Source: Ganoderma boninense (Eukaryota; Basidiomycota; Agaricomycetes; Polyporales; Polyporaceae). From it: a DNA stretch of 64,000 bases. Location of the stretch: the NCBI GenBank assembly GCA_002900995.3, contig CM035305.1, forward strand, positions 3,456,467 through 3,520,466, in the 5' to 3' direction. A program made the translations under genes and the position numbers. Each line of letters starts with the position of its first letter. Within the stretch, counting starts at the first letter, position 1. Positions 39,852 through 51,955 of this stretch are shown one piece after another. Under the pieces are notes generated by a model, which saw only the letters and a program-made list of their open reading frames with translations, was not told the origin of the DNA and searched no databases.

Positions 39852-40452
39852 GCGGTATATGGAGAGATGAGAGGGGATGTATCGGGGTGGTTGTGGACGG
39901 TGACAGTAGAGGATGGCGAGCTTTTATGTCGGAAAGGCGGCAAAAAAGAGAGTCGGAATGACAGACGACGGAATACGGGGCGATCTCATCTTGACTCCGC
40001 ACGTGTATGGCGTCTGAGTAAGAATGTTCAGAGATTGGAGGCATGTTCTGTGCGGCGGCGGCGTTGGGCGAGCGATAGGTCTGGGTAAAAGACATGGCGC
40101 GGCGTGGCACACGAAGCGGAGATGCCCAACGGAACAACGGACGCCGACACGGCCACGCCGCATCCCTCACACTCGCCCCTTTTTGCAGCAATGCGCTCTC
40201 TCCTTCGAACCCTTGATCGCACCACGACAGGATAGGGTCCGGCAGCTCGTGTCGGTTTTCTCAACTTGGCTTCTGCCCCCATTGCAAAACACACCTCCAC
40301 CGCTGTATTCATTCTGCTATCGTACAGGCCACATCAGGCCACACCCCTAGTTGATCATGACATCGCCGCATCAACTAACGGGGTGAGACACAGATCTTGC
40401 TCGTCCAACATACCGCCGCGGCAAATACTTAACTTCAAGAAATTGCTTCCGA
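39852..40452. other. Intergenic, MBL-gene promoter and DRG1 3' flank
   Basis: No gene seen. Several overlapping short frames exist on both strands, with no motif or splice support. Confidence 0.5.
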
Positions 40453-42555
40453 TCATTTAGTGAAAACTGCCAAATGGAACCAGTAAGACCGGGAAAATAT
40501 GCTGGTTTCGGGACGCTTAATGAATACGCACTCGACACAACATCGTCGTCAGCGACGTGATGGTTTAGCCCGACCTTCTGGGCATGGGGGCTGAACTTGG
40601 AAGACTTGCCCTGGTGGCATAGGCGTCAGGACGTCATTCATTCAGTCCAGCAACCTCAGCCGCTGCCGCTCACCCTGGACCGCGCGTTTGTCAACAGACC
40701 AGTAACGGAAGTGGCGCTTCCACACTCACCAAACTAGTGCGTATCTGAAGTTGGCCGCCAACGACCGATGAATGCCGTTGCAAACGCCCTATCACACAAC
40801 CAGAGATCAGATACGCCCATTTCACAGATGAGGCCAGTCGCAATCTCTACAGACCTCTACCGTCGCCCCCTTGCGTAAGCAGATTGGGTCCGCGAGATCA
40901 GGGTGTGCCCCCCGTTTCTTGGTGTACACCTTAACTAGGCCAAGCTCCTCCCATATCTTCTCAATGAGATAATCCAAGCTAGGTAAGGTAGCACCACATC
41001 AGCTTCCGCGATACTCCAAAGGACAACTTCCCCGACGCACTTGAGCCCAAGTTCGCAGCTGATGACCACAGTATGATCTTCTCGCGCGAGTTTGTTCATC
41101 CGTTCTAAGCTAATGGCATCTATCTTGTTGTAGACATCTGCGTTCAGCGACCGTCTCAGCAGGACCCGACATGCAAGGATCCGGTGCCGCTTACATAGAC
41201 ATGGGACGTATTTGCGTGTCCCTGACATAGAACCTAAGCTAATCGAATTGGTGGACTGGTCCACATTAGGGGACATACCTATCAGAACGTCTATGAACTC
41301 GTCGGTCGTGATCTATTTTGCGTATGATGACTATGGGACTGTGCGGCGAAGAAAAGACAGAACCTACGTCTTCACGGATCATTACGTCGCAGTTGTGAAG
41401 CTTGTCTAAAGGCCCCAGAAGTGTCAGTATCCAACGTATGGCCAAATGCAGTCCACATACAACTAGCCAAGATGGATCGAATGGTTTTCTCGTCGGTCCT
41501 CGTTAGCGGCACTGTTTTATTTATCTAACTTAAATGAGCAGAGGTTCAGGGGTGCCTCTTGAACTCTCTCACAGTAATCTGCTCAAAAAGATTGGAATGT
41601 ATCAGGGAATGAAGTTACGGCAGTGGGTGGAACGCACCCCTCCTGTGGTCTTCCGCTTGAACACGACATCCGGCTTCTGCTTGTTCAAACGGATGCCGAC
41701 GGCATCTAGTTCGATCTCAAGCAAACGCCGCTGCTCGTCTGACTTGGTTGCATCCAACATAATCAGGATAAGATCGGCTGTCTTGGCTGTGGCCACGACC
41801 TGGCGTCCTCGGCCACGACCTTGACTCGCGCCTTCAACGATACCTGGCAGATCGAGCAATTGTATGCGCGCGCCCTCGTACTCAAGGACGCCGGGGATGG
41901 CCTGACGGGACAACGGCATGAGGCATATCAGGACGTAATAGTGTGGAACATGACAACCTACGGTGAGGGTAGTGAACTCATATGCCGCAGATTCAGACTG
42001 CGTGTGTGTACACTTGCTGAGAAGCGTCGACTAGGGCACGGGTATGTCAGACAAGCAAGCCACCGACGACGGAGTCGCCGTTCATCCACATCCAGACGCT
42101 GACCTTGCCCACTGAAGGGAAGCCGATGAGAGCGACTCGCGCGTCACCAGACTTCTGAACATCGAATCCTGTTCCCCCGCCGCTCGACTTGCCAGTCGGT
42201 TCGAGGAGCTGGGCGCGGTACCGCGCCAGCTTGGCCTTGAGAAGACCAAGGTGGTATTCCGTTGCCTACTTCGCCTCCAGATAAACGACTGCGGGCTCGC
42301 GGAGGGGTAAGGTCTTCACCTTGTTCTTCTGTGCTATTCAAAGGCTGAGTTCGAAGAGAGAATGGGGTGACATGGAAGACTCACTCCTCGCCATCTCCTC
42401 TGGATCGAAGACATTGTAAATTGCGCTGAGGAAATTTACAAGCCAGGTATGAAGTGCGCACCCTCTATCTCCTTGATCTACAGCGTGAAGAACACCTCTT
42501 CAGCCACACGCGCCTTTGAGAAGGCACCCCGGCTCACCTTCTCTACGATACCCAT
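40453..42555 (-). CDS. DRG1/Rbg1 GTPase (translation-associated, OBG-HflX superfamily)
   Basis: DRG1 binds polyribosomes and, with the partner Tma46/DFRP1, helps ribosomes through stalls. I could splice the whole protein (about 366 residues, family length) without a frame break. Landmarks are MGIVEKIKEIEEEMARTQKN, the G1 loop GFPSVGKS split by an intron between K and S, G3 [12 protein letters not shown]4 YNKIDAI, G5 VVISCELGL, and the C-terminal TGS domain ([20 protein letters not shown] through [14 protein letters not shown]), ending DVVSIFTK at TGA 40453. About 15 introns interrupt it. The first four exons are only 18, 16, 15 and 14 nt (42555-42538, 42477-42462, 42399-42385, 42333-42320). 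It is divergent from the MAPKKK gene. Confidence 0.95.
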
Positions 42556-42795
42556 CTTCGCCTACGTATTATCGAGCTTAACAGTGTGAACGGTGTTCTC
42601 GGTATAGCAACGGTGTTGTCACACGGCGGGGGAGATGTGGACGGGGTGGGGAGGAGGAGGCAAATGAGAGAACAGACGCTGGGACGGAGGACGGCAAGGG
42701 GCGGCTCTTAGACATTCCGCCAGGGATGCATCATCCTCGTCTCCCAATCACCCTCTCCTGTATTCCCGCCCCGCTCTCCCCTCTACACCCACCCA
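42556..42795. promoter_or_regulatory. Divergent promoter, DRG1 and SSK2-type MAPKKK
   Basis: A 240-base region between two start codons on opposite strands. It contains a purine-rich G/A tract near 42627-42680. The role is inferred from position only. Confidence 0.5.
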
Positions 42796-45700
42796 ATGCC
42801 TTCCAAACGACACCAGCCCACTCTCTTCACCCACCCGGAACGCGACGCCGACGACGAGGACAGCGAGTCCTGGCAGACCAGCAGTACGCGCTCGCATTCA
42901 TATGCCACTCCCGGCGTGCACTCGGGTAGCCTCAAGAGTCGGATGAAGACCAGACAAAGGGCCGCGTTCAACCCCAACGCCCCCAGCATCAATTCCGCTT
43001 CTGCCTCCGCCGCCGCGGGCCCTCCCACTCCACTGCGCGGGAACTACACCAACATCTACAACCAATTCGTGCGCCGCTACCGGACCGGACATAACACGGA
43101 CGACGACCCACGCAACGACCCCGAGACGCAGTACTACCAACGCGGCTTCAGTACTCTTCTAGATGGTGCGGACAGCGATGACGAGGACCTCCGTGGAGGC
43201 GTAGAGACGGGTGAGCCACACGACCGTATGTCGTCCAATGTGGTCGGTGGAGAGGCTCTCGAGCCGCAGACTCTCGAGGATCGAGAGCGGCTGGAGTGGC
43301 AGACGATGCTCGCCTCAGTCCTCGCCGGCGACGTCCTCAAGGCGGAGAATACGCGCATCGCCGTCGCGCTCAACTCCTCCTCCGAAGAGGAGAATAACCC
43401 CCGCGCGGGCATCTGGCTCGGCCTTCGCGCGCGCTTCTACGGCCGCACCATCGAGGAGGAGCGGAGCAAGCTCGAGGAACGTCGGCTCAGGACTGTCGAG
43501 CCGGTCATCCAGGAAATCCTCAACTTCCGCGTCCAAGACACGCCCGCCGGCGCGTCGCCCAACCGAGAGACGTGCGCGCTGCAGCAGGTCAACGCAGTCC
43601 TCCGGCGCCTCGAGATCGCACACTCCTTATATCCCAGTCTGCGCGCATTCTACATAGACTGTCCCACAGCGACGGACGTTGAGTTTCAGTCGCGATGCGA
43701 TACCTTGAACACCTGGTCCACAGTCCTTACATCTCTCCGGCAGCTTCTTGGAACGCTGCGCAAGTGGACAGGGAGCGAAAACATGGATGTCTCCGAGCCA
43801 ACATCCTATCTCGCAACACCTCCCCACACTCCGCACGGCGAAGCCCCGTCTTCCAGTCGCACGACGTTTGTCGAGAGGTTGCTGAAGGAGGAGGGCGTCC
43901 AGAGGCAGTTCGAGAAGGGTTCCATGACCACTATCCATGCTCTTGTCGGCACGACTCGTGATGCGCATGTCAACCTCGCTCCTATGTTCAAGAAGATGAA
44001 TCTTCCTTCGTTCGAGCAGGAACTGGTACCACTTGTATCTTTTTTGACCGACCTTGCGCAAGCCGTGCTCCGCGTCCGGCTCGCATACGCGCAGAAGCTG
44101 AAGAACCCCGACGTCCTCATCATCGACCAGATGACCGATGACCTCAAAGTCAAGATTGGGTTTGCCTGCACGCTGAAGAGGCAATACGAAGCCTTCCTCG
44201 TGCCCGATCCCGGGGGAAACTGGAAACTACCCCCGTGCATCAGTGCCGATTACGATACGACGATCCTGGAAGCGTTGACCTTCTTCTTCAAACTCATTCA
44301 TTGGAAACTGAAGAGCGGCACGAAGGGGATCCACTTCAAAGAGACCGACGTGATTGAGGCGCAATGGGCGACATTCAGCGATGTCAGTCTGACGATCCCT
44401 GGAGGAGCTACTCTGGTCGCTGAACAATTATGGTATGCGCCTCGTGGACTCTCGTGGCTCTACACAGCTTGTTGACCGTATGTACAGCGCGCTGACAAAC
44501 AAACTCATTGTTCGTGTCACCAACTACTTCGATACGTCCATCCGCGTTCCCGGGATGGACGACGGCTCACTATCAGCAGCGCTCACCGATCGCGTCCGTA
44601 AAACTCTTCGCGCAAATGGACTCAATGGTACACAACTACCAACCCAGCCATCGCTTACGACTGGATCTCAGCCGACGAACATCAGTGTTCCAAAGGATCG
44701 TCTGGTCAGCTGGTATGGCAAGATCCTAGAGGGCGTGAAGCAGCGCTCGCGAAAACTGCAACGACTGGCTCGGTATGTTTTTAGTATGCCGAAATTGTTG
44801 TCCGAAAGACGAATTGATATGCCATGTTCCAGCGTCCTTTCCCATCGCTTCAGCGACTCGGCCGAGTACGACCTCGAGGACGTCAATATCGACTTGTTCA
44901 TTGCGACGTTGGTGGAGTCGGACCATTTCCTCGTCTACACACAGAGCTTTGAGGAGGAAGGCACTTACATTGTCGCGCCACCTGTGCTCCGTGACCATCC
45001 TGACGCCATCCGACGACTTCTCATGGACGCTTTCCATGTCAACGAGATCGACGAGACTGCTTGGTTGATGGACCTCGGTGAGGCGGAACCAGAGGTCGAT
45101 GAAATTCCCTCGTACTTGCTCATTCTCTCCCCTCGAACGCGATTCCTCTGGAACGGATTTGTGCTCATGTTGCAAATACCCAAGATGGACCTGCATCTCG
45201 ACGATAGTCGCGTGCGCCTCATCGCCGACGGCTCTCAGCACAAACTGACGGCTGCCAAACGTCAGTTTGCTGAACTCTTTGCCCCTGTTGAAGATGAGGA
45301 GACGGGAGAGCGTCTCGATCCTCCTATGCTGATGCTCACTTGCCTAGTCGAGCAGCAGGCTCATCTGCCATCCGTGAACCGCGAACTACGCAAGATAGGG
45401 CGCGCCACCAATAGGCTAGCTGAGTCGATCGTGGAGTCCGTGCACTACGTTCGGGAGGTCCTGCGGGACACCACCAATTACCAGGAGCTTCTCGAGAATT
45501 GGTACGTGTTCGCGTCCGACCACGGCGCTCATATTCAGAAGTACATGGACCGGCCGACGCTGCTCAAGTACAACCAGTATCTTATCAAGCTCGCCATTTC
45601 ATGGGTGACGTTTATCTGCGACGACTGCGATCCGAACGACCGGAAGACCTTCCGTTGGGCCGTGACTGCTCTCGAGTTCACGCTGCATCGGACGCGGAGG

Positions 45701-47384
45701 AACAACATTCTCCATGTACCTGACGACCAGTTCGAGTTGCTCCGCCAGAAGGTCGCAAGCTGCATGACGCTGCTCATCTCCCACTTCGACATTCTTGGCG
45801 CGCGGTCGGCACAGGAGACGAAGCGCGAGAAGGAGCGACAGGAGGAGCTGCTGCGGCAGCAGGCGTCCCACCGGCGATCGGACGAAGACGAGGAGGAAGC
45901 CGCGTTCCAAGCGTGCCTAGAAGACCAGGAATCGGTCCTCGCGTACACCGACCCCGCGCTGCGCGCGGCCTGGCAGAAGGCGTCCGCGCTTGCTCGGGAG
46001 ATCGACGAGCATCGTGCGCAAATTGGAACCGAATACCATATCATTGGCCGCGTGCTAGACGAGCGCGTCCTGGTCGATCGGTCGGTCGTCTTCCTTGCAG
46101 GGTCGAGCTCCAACGTGTCCATCCGGTGGCAGCAGAGCACCTTCATCGGCGCTGGGTCCTTCGGATCCGTGTACCTCGCGATCAACCTGGATTCGAACAC
46201 CCTCATGGCCGTCAAGGAGATCAAGTTCCAGGAAACCGCGGGGCTCACGAATCTGTACTCCTATATTCGAGACGAACTGCAAGTCATGGAGATGCTCCAC
46301 CATCCAAACGTGGTTGAATACTACGGCATCGAGGTCCACCGCGACAAGGTGTACATCTTCGAGGAGTACTGCAAGGGCGGCAGTCTGGCGGCGCTGTTAG
46401 AGCATGGGCGTATCGAAGACGAGGGTATCTTGCAAGTCTACACGCTACAGATGCTGGAAGGTCTTGCGTACTTGCACTCTCAAGGTGTTGTCCATCGTGA
46501 CATCAAGCCGGACAGTAGGTTGGCTTCTACTCTCCTTCTCTGGCGTTACTGACAGACACATGTTCGAAGATATTCTTCTCGATCATATGGGCGTCATCAA
46601 GTACGTGGACTTCGGCGCGGCCAAGATAATTGCGAAGAACCATCGGACCTTGCAGCGCACCCGCCGCGGTTCAGAACCTCCGCCTGCTGTTCCAGGTCAG
46701 ACGGAAGCCAATGGTCAATTCGGGGTCAATAACAGTCTGACGGGAACACCGATGTACATGTCGCCCGAGGTCATTCGGAACAACAAGCAGGGACGTCACG
46801 GCGCGATGGATATCTGGTCCCTCGGTTGCGTCGTTCTTGAATGCGCTACGGGCCGCAAACCCTGGAGCAATCTCGATAACGAATGGTGCGTACAGCCTCC
46901 CTTTGTCGCTCGAGCCCGGTGAGCTGACCCGTGAATGTTCCCTAGGGCAATTATGTTCCATATTGGCGTAGCAACTCAGCACCCCCCGCTTCCGGACCCA
47001 GGCCAGTTGAGCGACGTGGGCATCGACTTCATCCGCCAATGCCTCATGATCGACCCCATGTCCCGACCCACTGCTATCGAGCTCATGGACCACCCGTGGA
47101 TGCTCGACTTCCGCGAGAAGCTCGAGAACTACGAGAAGGCGGAGAATGTTAACACTACGAGCGTCCCGATACCCGCCGAGGGCTCCTACGAGGTTGCTTC
47201 AGTCGCGCGACAGGCCGCCATCCTCCAGGAACAGGAGACGGAGCTCATCCAGGCCCAGTCGCCCAGCTTATCCCCGATCCAAACGCCAGAGAGCGGAGCG
47301 TCGACCGCCTCGTTCTCACCGGGACTGCAAGAGAAGAACTTTGAAGGTATCTTGGGTATTGTTTCGCAGGATACCGAGACCTAG
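42796..47384 (+). CDS. MAP kinase kinase kinase of the SSK2/SSK22/WIS4 (HOG stress) type
   Basis: In the HOG pathway this kinase, activated by the Ssk1 response regulator, phosphorylates the MAPKK. The start at 42796 heads a continuous exon of about 550 codons. The long N-terminal regulatory part (about 1,050 residues) contains blocks typical of the family, for example WYGKILEGVKQRSRKLQRLAR and NWYVFASDHGAHIQKYMDRP. The kinase domain (about 46120-47120) shows the Gly loop GAGSFGSV, lysine in MAVKEIKF, HRDIKPDNILLD (joined over a short intron at about 46513-46570), DFGAAK and SPEVIR. A Gln/Glu/Ser-rich tail ends at 47384. Introns are few: near 44443-44488, 44772-44831, 46513-46570 and 46884-46945. 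Confidence 0.94.
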
Positions 47385-48192
47385 GTTCCCTCGAGTACAC
47401 CATCACCTCCTGACTTTACGCCGCCGCGACGGACGTTGTCTATATCCCTAGTTCAGAATTTCTTGAGACCTGTGTAGCCTACGTTTCCCTTCCCCTTCCC
47501 TTCCCCGACCCACACTCCGTACACGCCGATTGACCGAGACTTTGAGCTGTTCACGGCGTGATTGACCCATGGATAGGCGTCCACCCATACCTCTCTCCGC
47601 TTTCGCACATACACACAACCCGCGCACTCCGACGCGCACGTAATGTTGATACACGTTGAGACACCGCATGCATGTACTACTACTCGCACACAAAGCAGGG
47701 AGCTGGATTGGATCTACAGTAATACACGCAACAATTTGGGACCACCCGATGATCAACAGAGCGAGCGACAGCAAAAGGGCAGAACGTGAAAGAAAGGAAT
47801 AGCTTACAAGAACAAAAAGATACATTACTTGGATGGCACGCGGGGAGGTGGTATCCTGGCGGTGCGGGAATATGGGTGGATGGTGGACGAAGAGGTGAAG
47901 AGTCGGGGGAAAAAAGAAGGAATACATGTGCACCTCAGTGTCAAAAGACCGCGTCGGGGGTCGGTAATGTCTACACGCGCGGGATCGATCCTAAATACAT
48001 GCAGCTGCACCGCCTGCTCGCGCTCTCGCCGCATTGCCGGTGTGCGCAACGACGGCGGTCGCACGTCCGTGCCTCTGTGCCTCTGTCTAAGGATGAGTCT
48101 ATGCTCCTCGGGCCCCTACTCGATTACCCAGCGCTTGGCGCGCCCTGACCCGGCCGAGCCGACCGAGTTGAGCGAGCGCGCCGAGTTAGCGC
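47385..48192. other. Convergent 3' intergenic region
   Basis: It lies between the stop codons of the MAPKKK gene and the membrane-protein gene. It has a pyrimidine-rich tract (repeats of ttcccttcccc) near 47484-47510. No gene is seen. Confidence 0.55.
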
Positions 48193-50850
48193 TTATTGGC
48201 TACTCACGCTCGTCTGGCGTGTGAGAGACGTGGGGGAGCCGGAGCGCAGCGATGCGGCTGAGCTGAGCGGTGGGGAACCCGAGCCGGACTGTGACTCGTT
48301 CAGCGTCGTCGTGCTCGGCCGGAGCCAGCTCGAGCTCACTGAACGCGACTCGGTCGGGGTGTCGAACGGATTCGAGGACGCGCTCGAGGCGAAGCGGGGA
48401 CCCATGTGCCGCGGGGCAAAGCGCATCTGTGCGGGTGGAGGCACCTCGGGCCCGGTGCCGAACATCGCAGAGAAGGTGGGAACGGGCTCGAAGCTGGGCG
48501 GGAAGTCGATCTTTTCCGAGTCGTATGTCTTCTCCTGGTAATAGTCGTCGTCCAACTCTTCTTGCGCGTTGACTGCAGGATGATACATGACCGTTATTAG
48601 CGACACGACACGATGGTAGACCAAGGGGGCAACGTACGGTAGCGCGTGAGACCCTTGCCAAAGTTAATGCGACAGACAATGCCGAGACTGAAGACGAGGA
48701 GCGCGAGGACGACAGCACTGGTCGTCATGATCCGGAAGAAGAACCATGTGGCGTACGTCCAACGGAAGGTCGCCGCAATGAACATCGAGCCCCAGCCAGC
48801 GAGGACGAGGACGGCGACGCCCAGGAAAATTGCCATCCGGATCTTGTACTCCTTGCGGACGGAAATCCAGCCCTATTCGTTAGCGAGACAAATCAGCTAA
48901 AGTCTGGCCTCAACAGCACAGAATGTGCAGCGCACCACTGAGAGCCAAGGAATGAGGAGCTATGATGAAATTATCGTCAGCGTTCGGTCTATGTGTGAAT
49001 ACAACGGCGCATACCGCCAGCACGGTGATCATGACCGCCCTGAAGAAGGTCGGCCTCTTGGTGAGACGGCCAATGTTGCCGTTGTACACCTGGTCAACCC
49101 AGATAGCAGCCGACGCGCCGATGAAGAACAAAGCAAGCTGAATGACAATGGAGAACATCAAGACCAGGTTGTAGATGCGGTTGATAGTACGTGACGCTCC
49201 GACACGCTTGAACGTCTGCCAGCCGAAAGTCTATTGACCGGCGAGTAAATATTCCACATGAGATGAATAATCGTTTTGTTCATCGCATGACATACCTTCA
49301 TAAGCCTCCAGCTGAGGAACGCAGAAACAAGCAAGGCGAAAACATTGAGAGCCAAGCTCGGAATCTCAGCGTTCGCACGATCCTTCCAGTAATTGGGGAG
49401 GAGATTGATGCCGCATGCACCCCGAGTAGTCAGGCTGCTGAACTGGCGGTGGAAGACCTCGGTATTGAACTGACAACATGACGTTAGTGGTGGATGTTCC
49501 GGAAGCAGGGCGCTGGACGTACGATCTGGAACCCACCCCAAGCAGTTGCAAGGATGTGCGTGAGCAGCGAAGCAACGCTGTACGTACGCTTCAGAACAAG
49601 ACTGAACAGTCCGGAATATGGGACTCACATGTGAGGGATTGACTCGTTCAACAGAGCAACCAATGACATTCCAAGAAGCCAGATTTGGAACGCGATGAAA
49701 GCGATGTCCTCGCGCTTGGTGTTTTCGACGCTGTATCGTTGACGAGTCAGTGTATGCATCAACTGCAGCATACAGGAGCTCTGGCTCACATATCAAGGGG
49801 CCAGTTAAGAGCATACAAGCACTTCCGTGGCAGGTCAATCTCTTGAATGCCGTTGAGACCACCCAGGTTGACGCTTGAGTTACCGTCGAGTGCAAGCCAC
49901 ATGTTTGTCTTGGGGAGTACGAGATCCCGACGCTGATGAAGAGAGCTGAGACTTTCATCCTCATCGTCTGAGTCGCTCTCATCATCGCTCTCAAAGTCGT
50001 CCTCGCCGAAGGCCCCATTAATGCTAACAGGGAGAGCAATGTTGCTGGGCGATGCACTAGGCTTGCACTGTGATGGTGGTGGTCCTGACCACAGGGACAT
50101 TACTGGACGAAGATGAGTCGGTCTGCCGGGCAGCGGACACGGGGCTTGCTGAGCTGGTAAACTCAGTGGAAGCAGTTGACGAAATGACAGACGATGATGA
50201 ACGAGCGGTCGCCACAGAGAGAGATGACAAGCTAGATGTAGCGTTCAACGAGACAGCAACAATGGTGGAAGATGGGGAGGCTGCCGAGGAGATAGATGCA
50301 ATGGAGGCGAAGGAGGTCAAAGAGAAGGAAGAAGCCGACGCCGAGACATTGGCGGCGGCGTAATTGTTGGAGCTATCGTTGATGGGCTTCGCGGCGGTGT
50401 GGCCATCCCAAACGATTGGACATGAGCTCACGTCCAATGCCTTTGCAGGGACGGTCTCGCACATGCGAAGATCGGTTTGGTAGACGGCAAAACCATTGTC
50501 AGTGGCGTTTCCCTGGACGATGATGTTTCCGAGGAACTTTGCAGCATCTGCATTGGCGACAAATGCCTGGACCTGGAATATGATCTGGATGATGCAGTGA
50601 AGGACCGAAAATATGAAGTAGATCTTCGTGAGCCGGGAGAAGGTGACGCGGTCCCACTGTAGGACAAAGGTTCAGCATTCCGTGGGCGGGCATGGGCGTC
50701 TATGCAACACGAGAGGCGTTCTGGGAAGGCTTGCGCAGTGCAGGGGAACATGGATACAGGGTTGTTGGGAGCTGAGCAGAAGGGAATACGTTTACTCACG
50801 AAAAGTGTCAAGTAGTGGACGACAGGGTTGTGATGAGCATTGAATAGCAT
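48193..50850 (-). CDS. Uncharacterised multi-span membrane protein with Ser-rich outer loop
   Basis: I do not recognise a named family. The start at 50850 gives MLFNAHHNPVVHYLTLF, spliced to WDRVTFSRLTK, then a first span (IYFIFSVLHCIIQIIFQVQAFV). A loop of about 200 residues follows, rich in Ser/Ala with several N-glycosylation sites, one CxxxW-type patch (CETVPAKALDVSSCPIVW) and an acidic Asp/Glu/Ser block. Further spans are IAFIAFQIWLLGMSLVALL, one near 49500-49600, ALNVFALLVSAFLSWRLM, MFSIVIQLALFFIGASAAIW, FFRAVMITVLAVCAVVFT, AIFLGVAVLVLAGWGSMFIAATF and a last one (WFFFRIMTTSAVVLALLVFSLGIVC), so about seven or eight in total. The C-terminal tail is Ser/Pro-rich and ends at 48193. A receptor- or transporter-like role is possible but unproven. 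Confidence 0.78.
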
Positions 50851-51955
50851 TGTTGAAGAGCTCTGTGGGCGCATATAGGCAGATTAGTGCATAGCGCCAT
50901 GGAGGATGGCCCGGCCACACCTCACCAAGAGCCTTGTCGAAACCAGAAAGCTTGGCAGAAGATCAAGATGCCGCTAGGGCAGGAGAAGCGACGTGAAGCC
51001 CAGCCAGTGCAACTTCAGTGGTCTTTGAGGCGGAGAGCAACGACGGTCCCGCCCGCCAGGTGCTATCCTTGGAAAGGTGGATGAAGGAGGAGAAAGGAGC
51101 GGAAGGGGTGTGGTGATGGTACGAACCGAAGAGGCCTCTCCGCGAGCGAGGGGACGGAGAGGACGCAGGCCAACATTAGTACTTGGTCTGGATGCTCCCA
51201 CCCTCGAATCCCGATCGCCCGCACGACCGACTCCCCGGGCGCCTCCCCGTCCATCACGAAGCCCCCGTGTCGCCAGTGGCAACGACCACCCAACAACCTC
51301 TCTCCGCCATCCGCACAGCGCAATCCCCTCGTTTCTCATCTCAGATCGCTCCTCTTCCACCACATCTTCGCGTGCTGTGAATCATCCATGCTGCGCTCCG
51401 ACCTACGCAACATCGCCTTCCCGCGAGGTCCACACAAGTACGCGGCGCTATTCAGCTCCAGCTCCTGCCTCGATCCTTCCGCGAACCACGCCACCGACGC
51501 CGCCTCGGTTCCGTATAGACAACCACTTCCTCGTCTCAGACCCAACCACTGGCCAATTGTTCCAAATATTCTCTCCTCTCCAACTTATTCTCGTCGCACG
51601 TCCACAAGCTTACACTGTACCTTATTCCCTTTTGCACAATCTAGCTTCATACCTGCCGCCGGTCCGTGCGCGAACCATGACACGATGCACAAACTTGATG
51701 ATCGTACGCTGATATACGACGCCCAAGTGATGACCTTTGCAAGCTCTGGTCCCCCGACTCTCGCATTACGAGAGAGTCCAGAGATACTATCATATACAGC
51801 CACAGGGCAGATACAATTATACGCTGATCCGCGTCGCTGTTTCTCTCATCCATTTTGAAGCACGACAGACATATCCGCCGGCACTTCCCGCAGCGATACA
51901 CGCACAAGCCATCATACTTACAACCTGGATTCCATAACACGATCGCGGAAACGAC
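50851..51955. other. Intergenic, upstream of membrane-protein gene and 3' of TFIIIC subunit
   Basis: It includes the promoter of the membrane-protein gene (about 50851-51060). A 211-codon plus-strand frame at 51077-51712 reads through Pro/Ser/Arg-rich sequence and a more ordinary stretch (FRIDNHFLVSDPTTGQLFQI). I cannot tell whether it is a small gene. Confidence 0.45.

Noticed and set aside
40935..42400. DRG1 as a fragmented or decayed gene, since its open frames are short and shifted
   Set aside because: Joining about 16 exons with GT-AG introns yields the complete family protein without a frame break.
47484..47510. Pyrimidine-rich repeat as a satellite or regulatory element
   Set aside because: Short, imperfect and located in a 3' flank; ordinary low-complexity sequence.
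51077..51712. Small plus-strand gene downstream of the TFIIIC subunit
   Set aside because: Low-complexity Pro/Ser/Arg composition, no motif, no clear intron structure; kept only as a remark in the intergenic entry.
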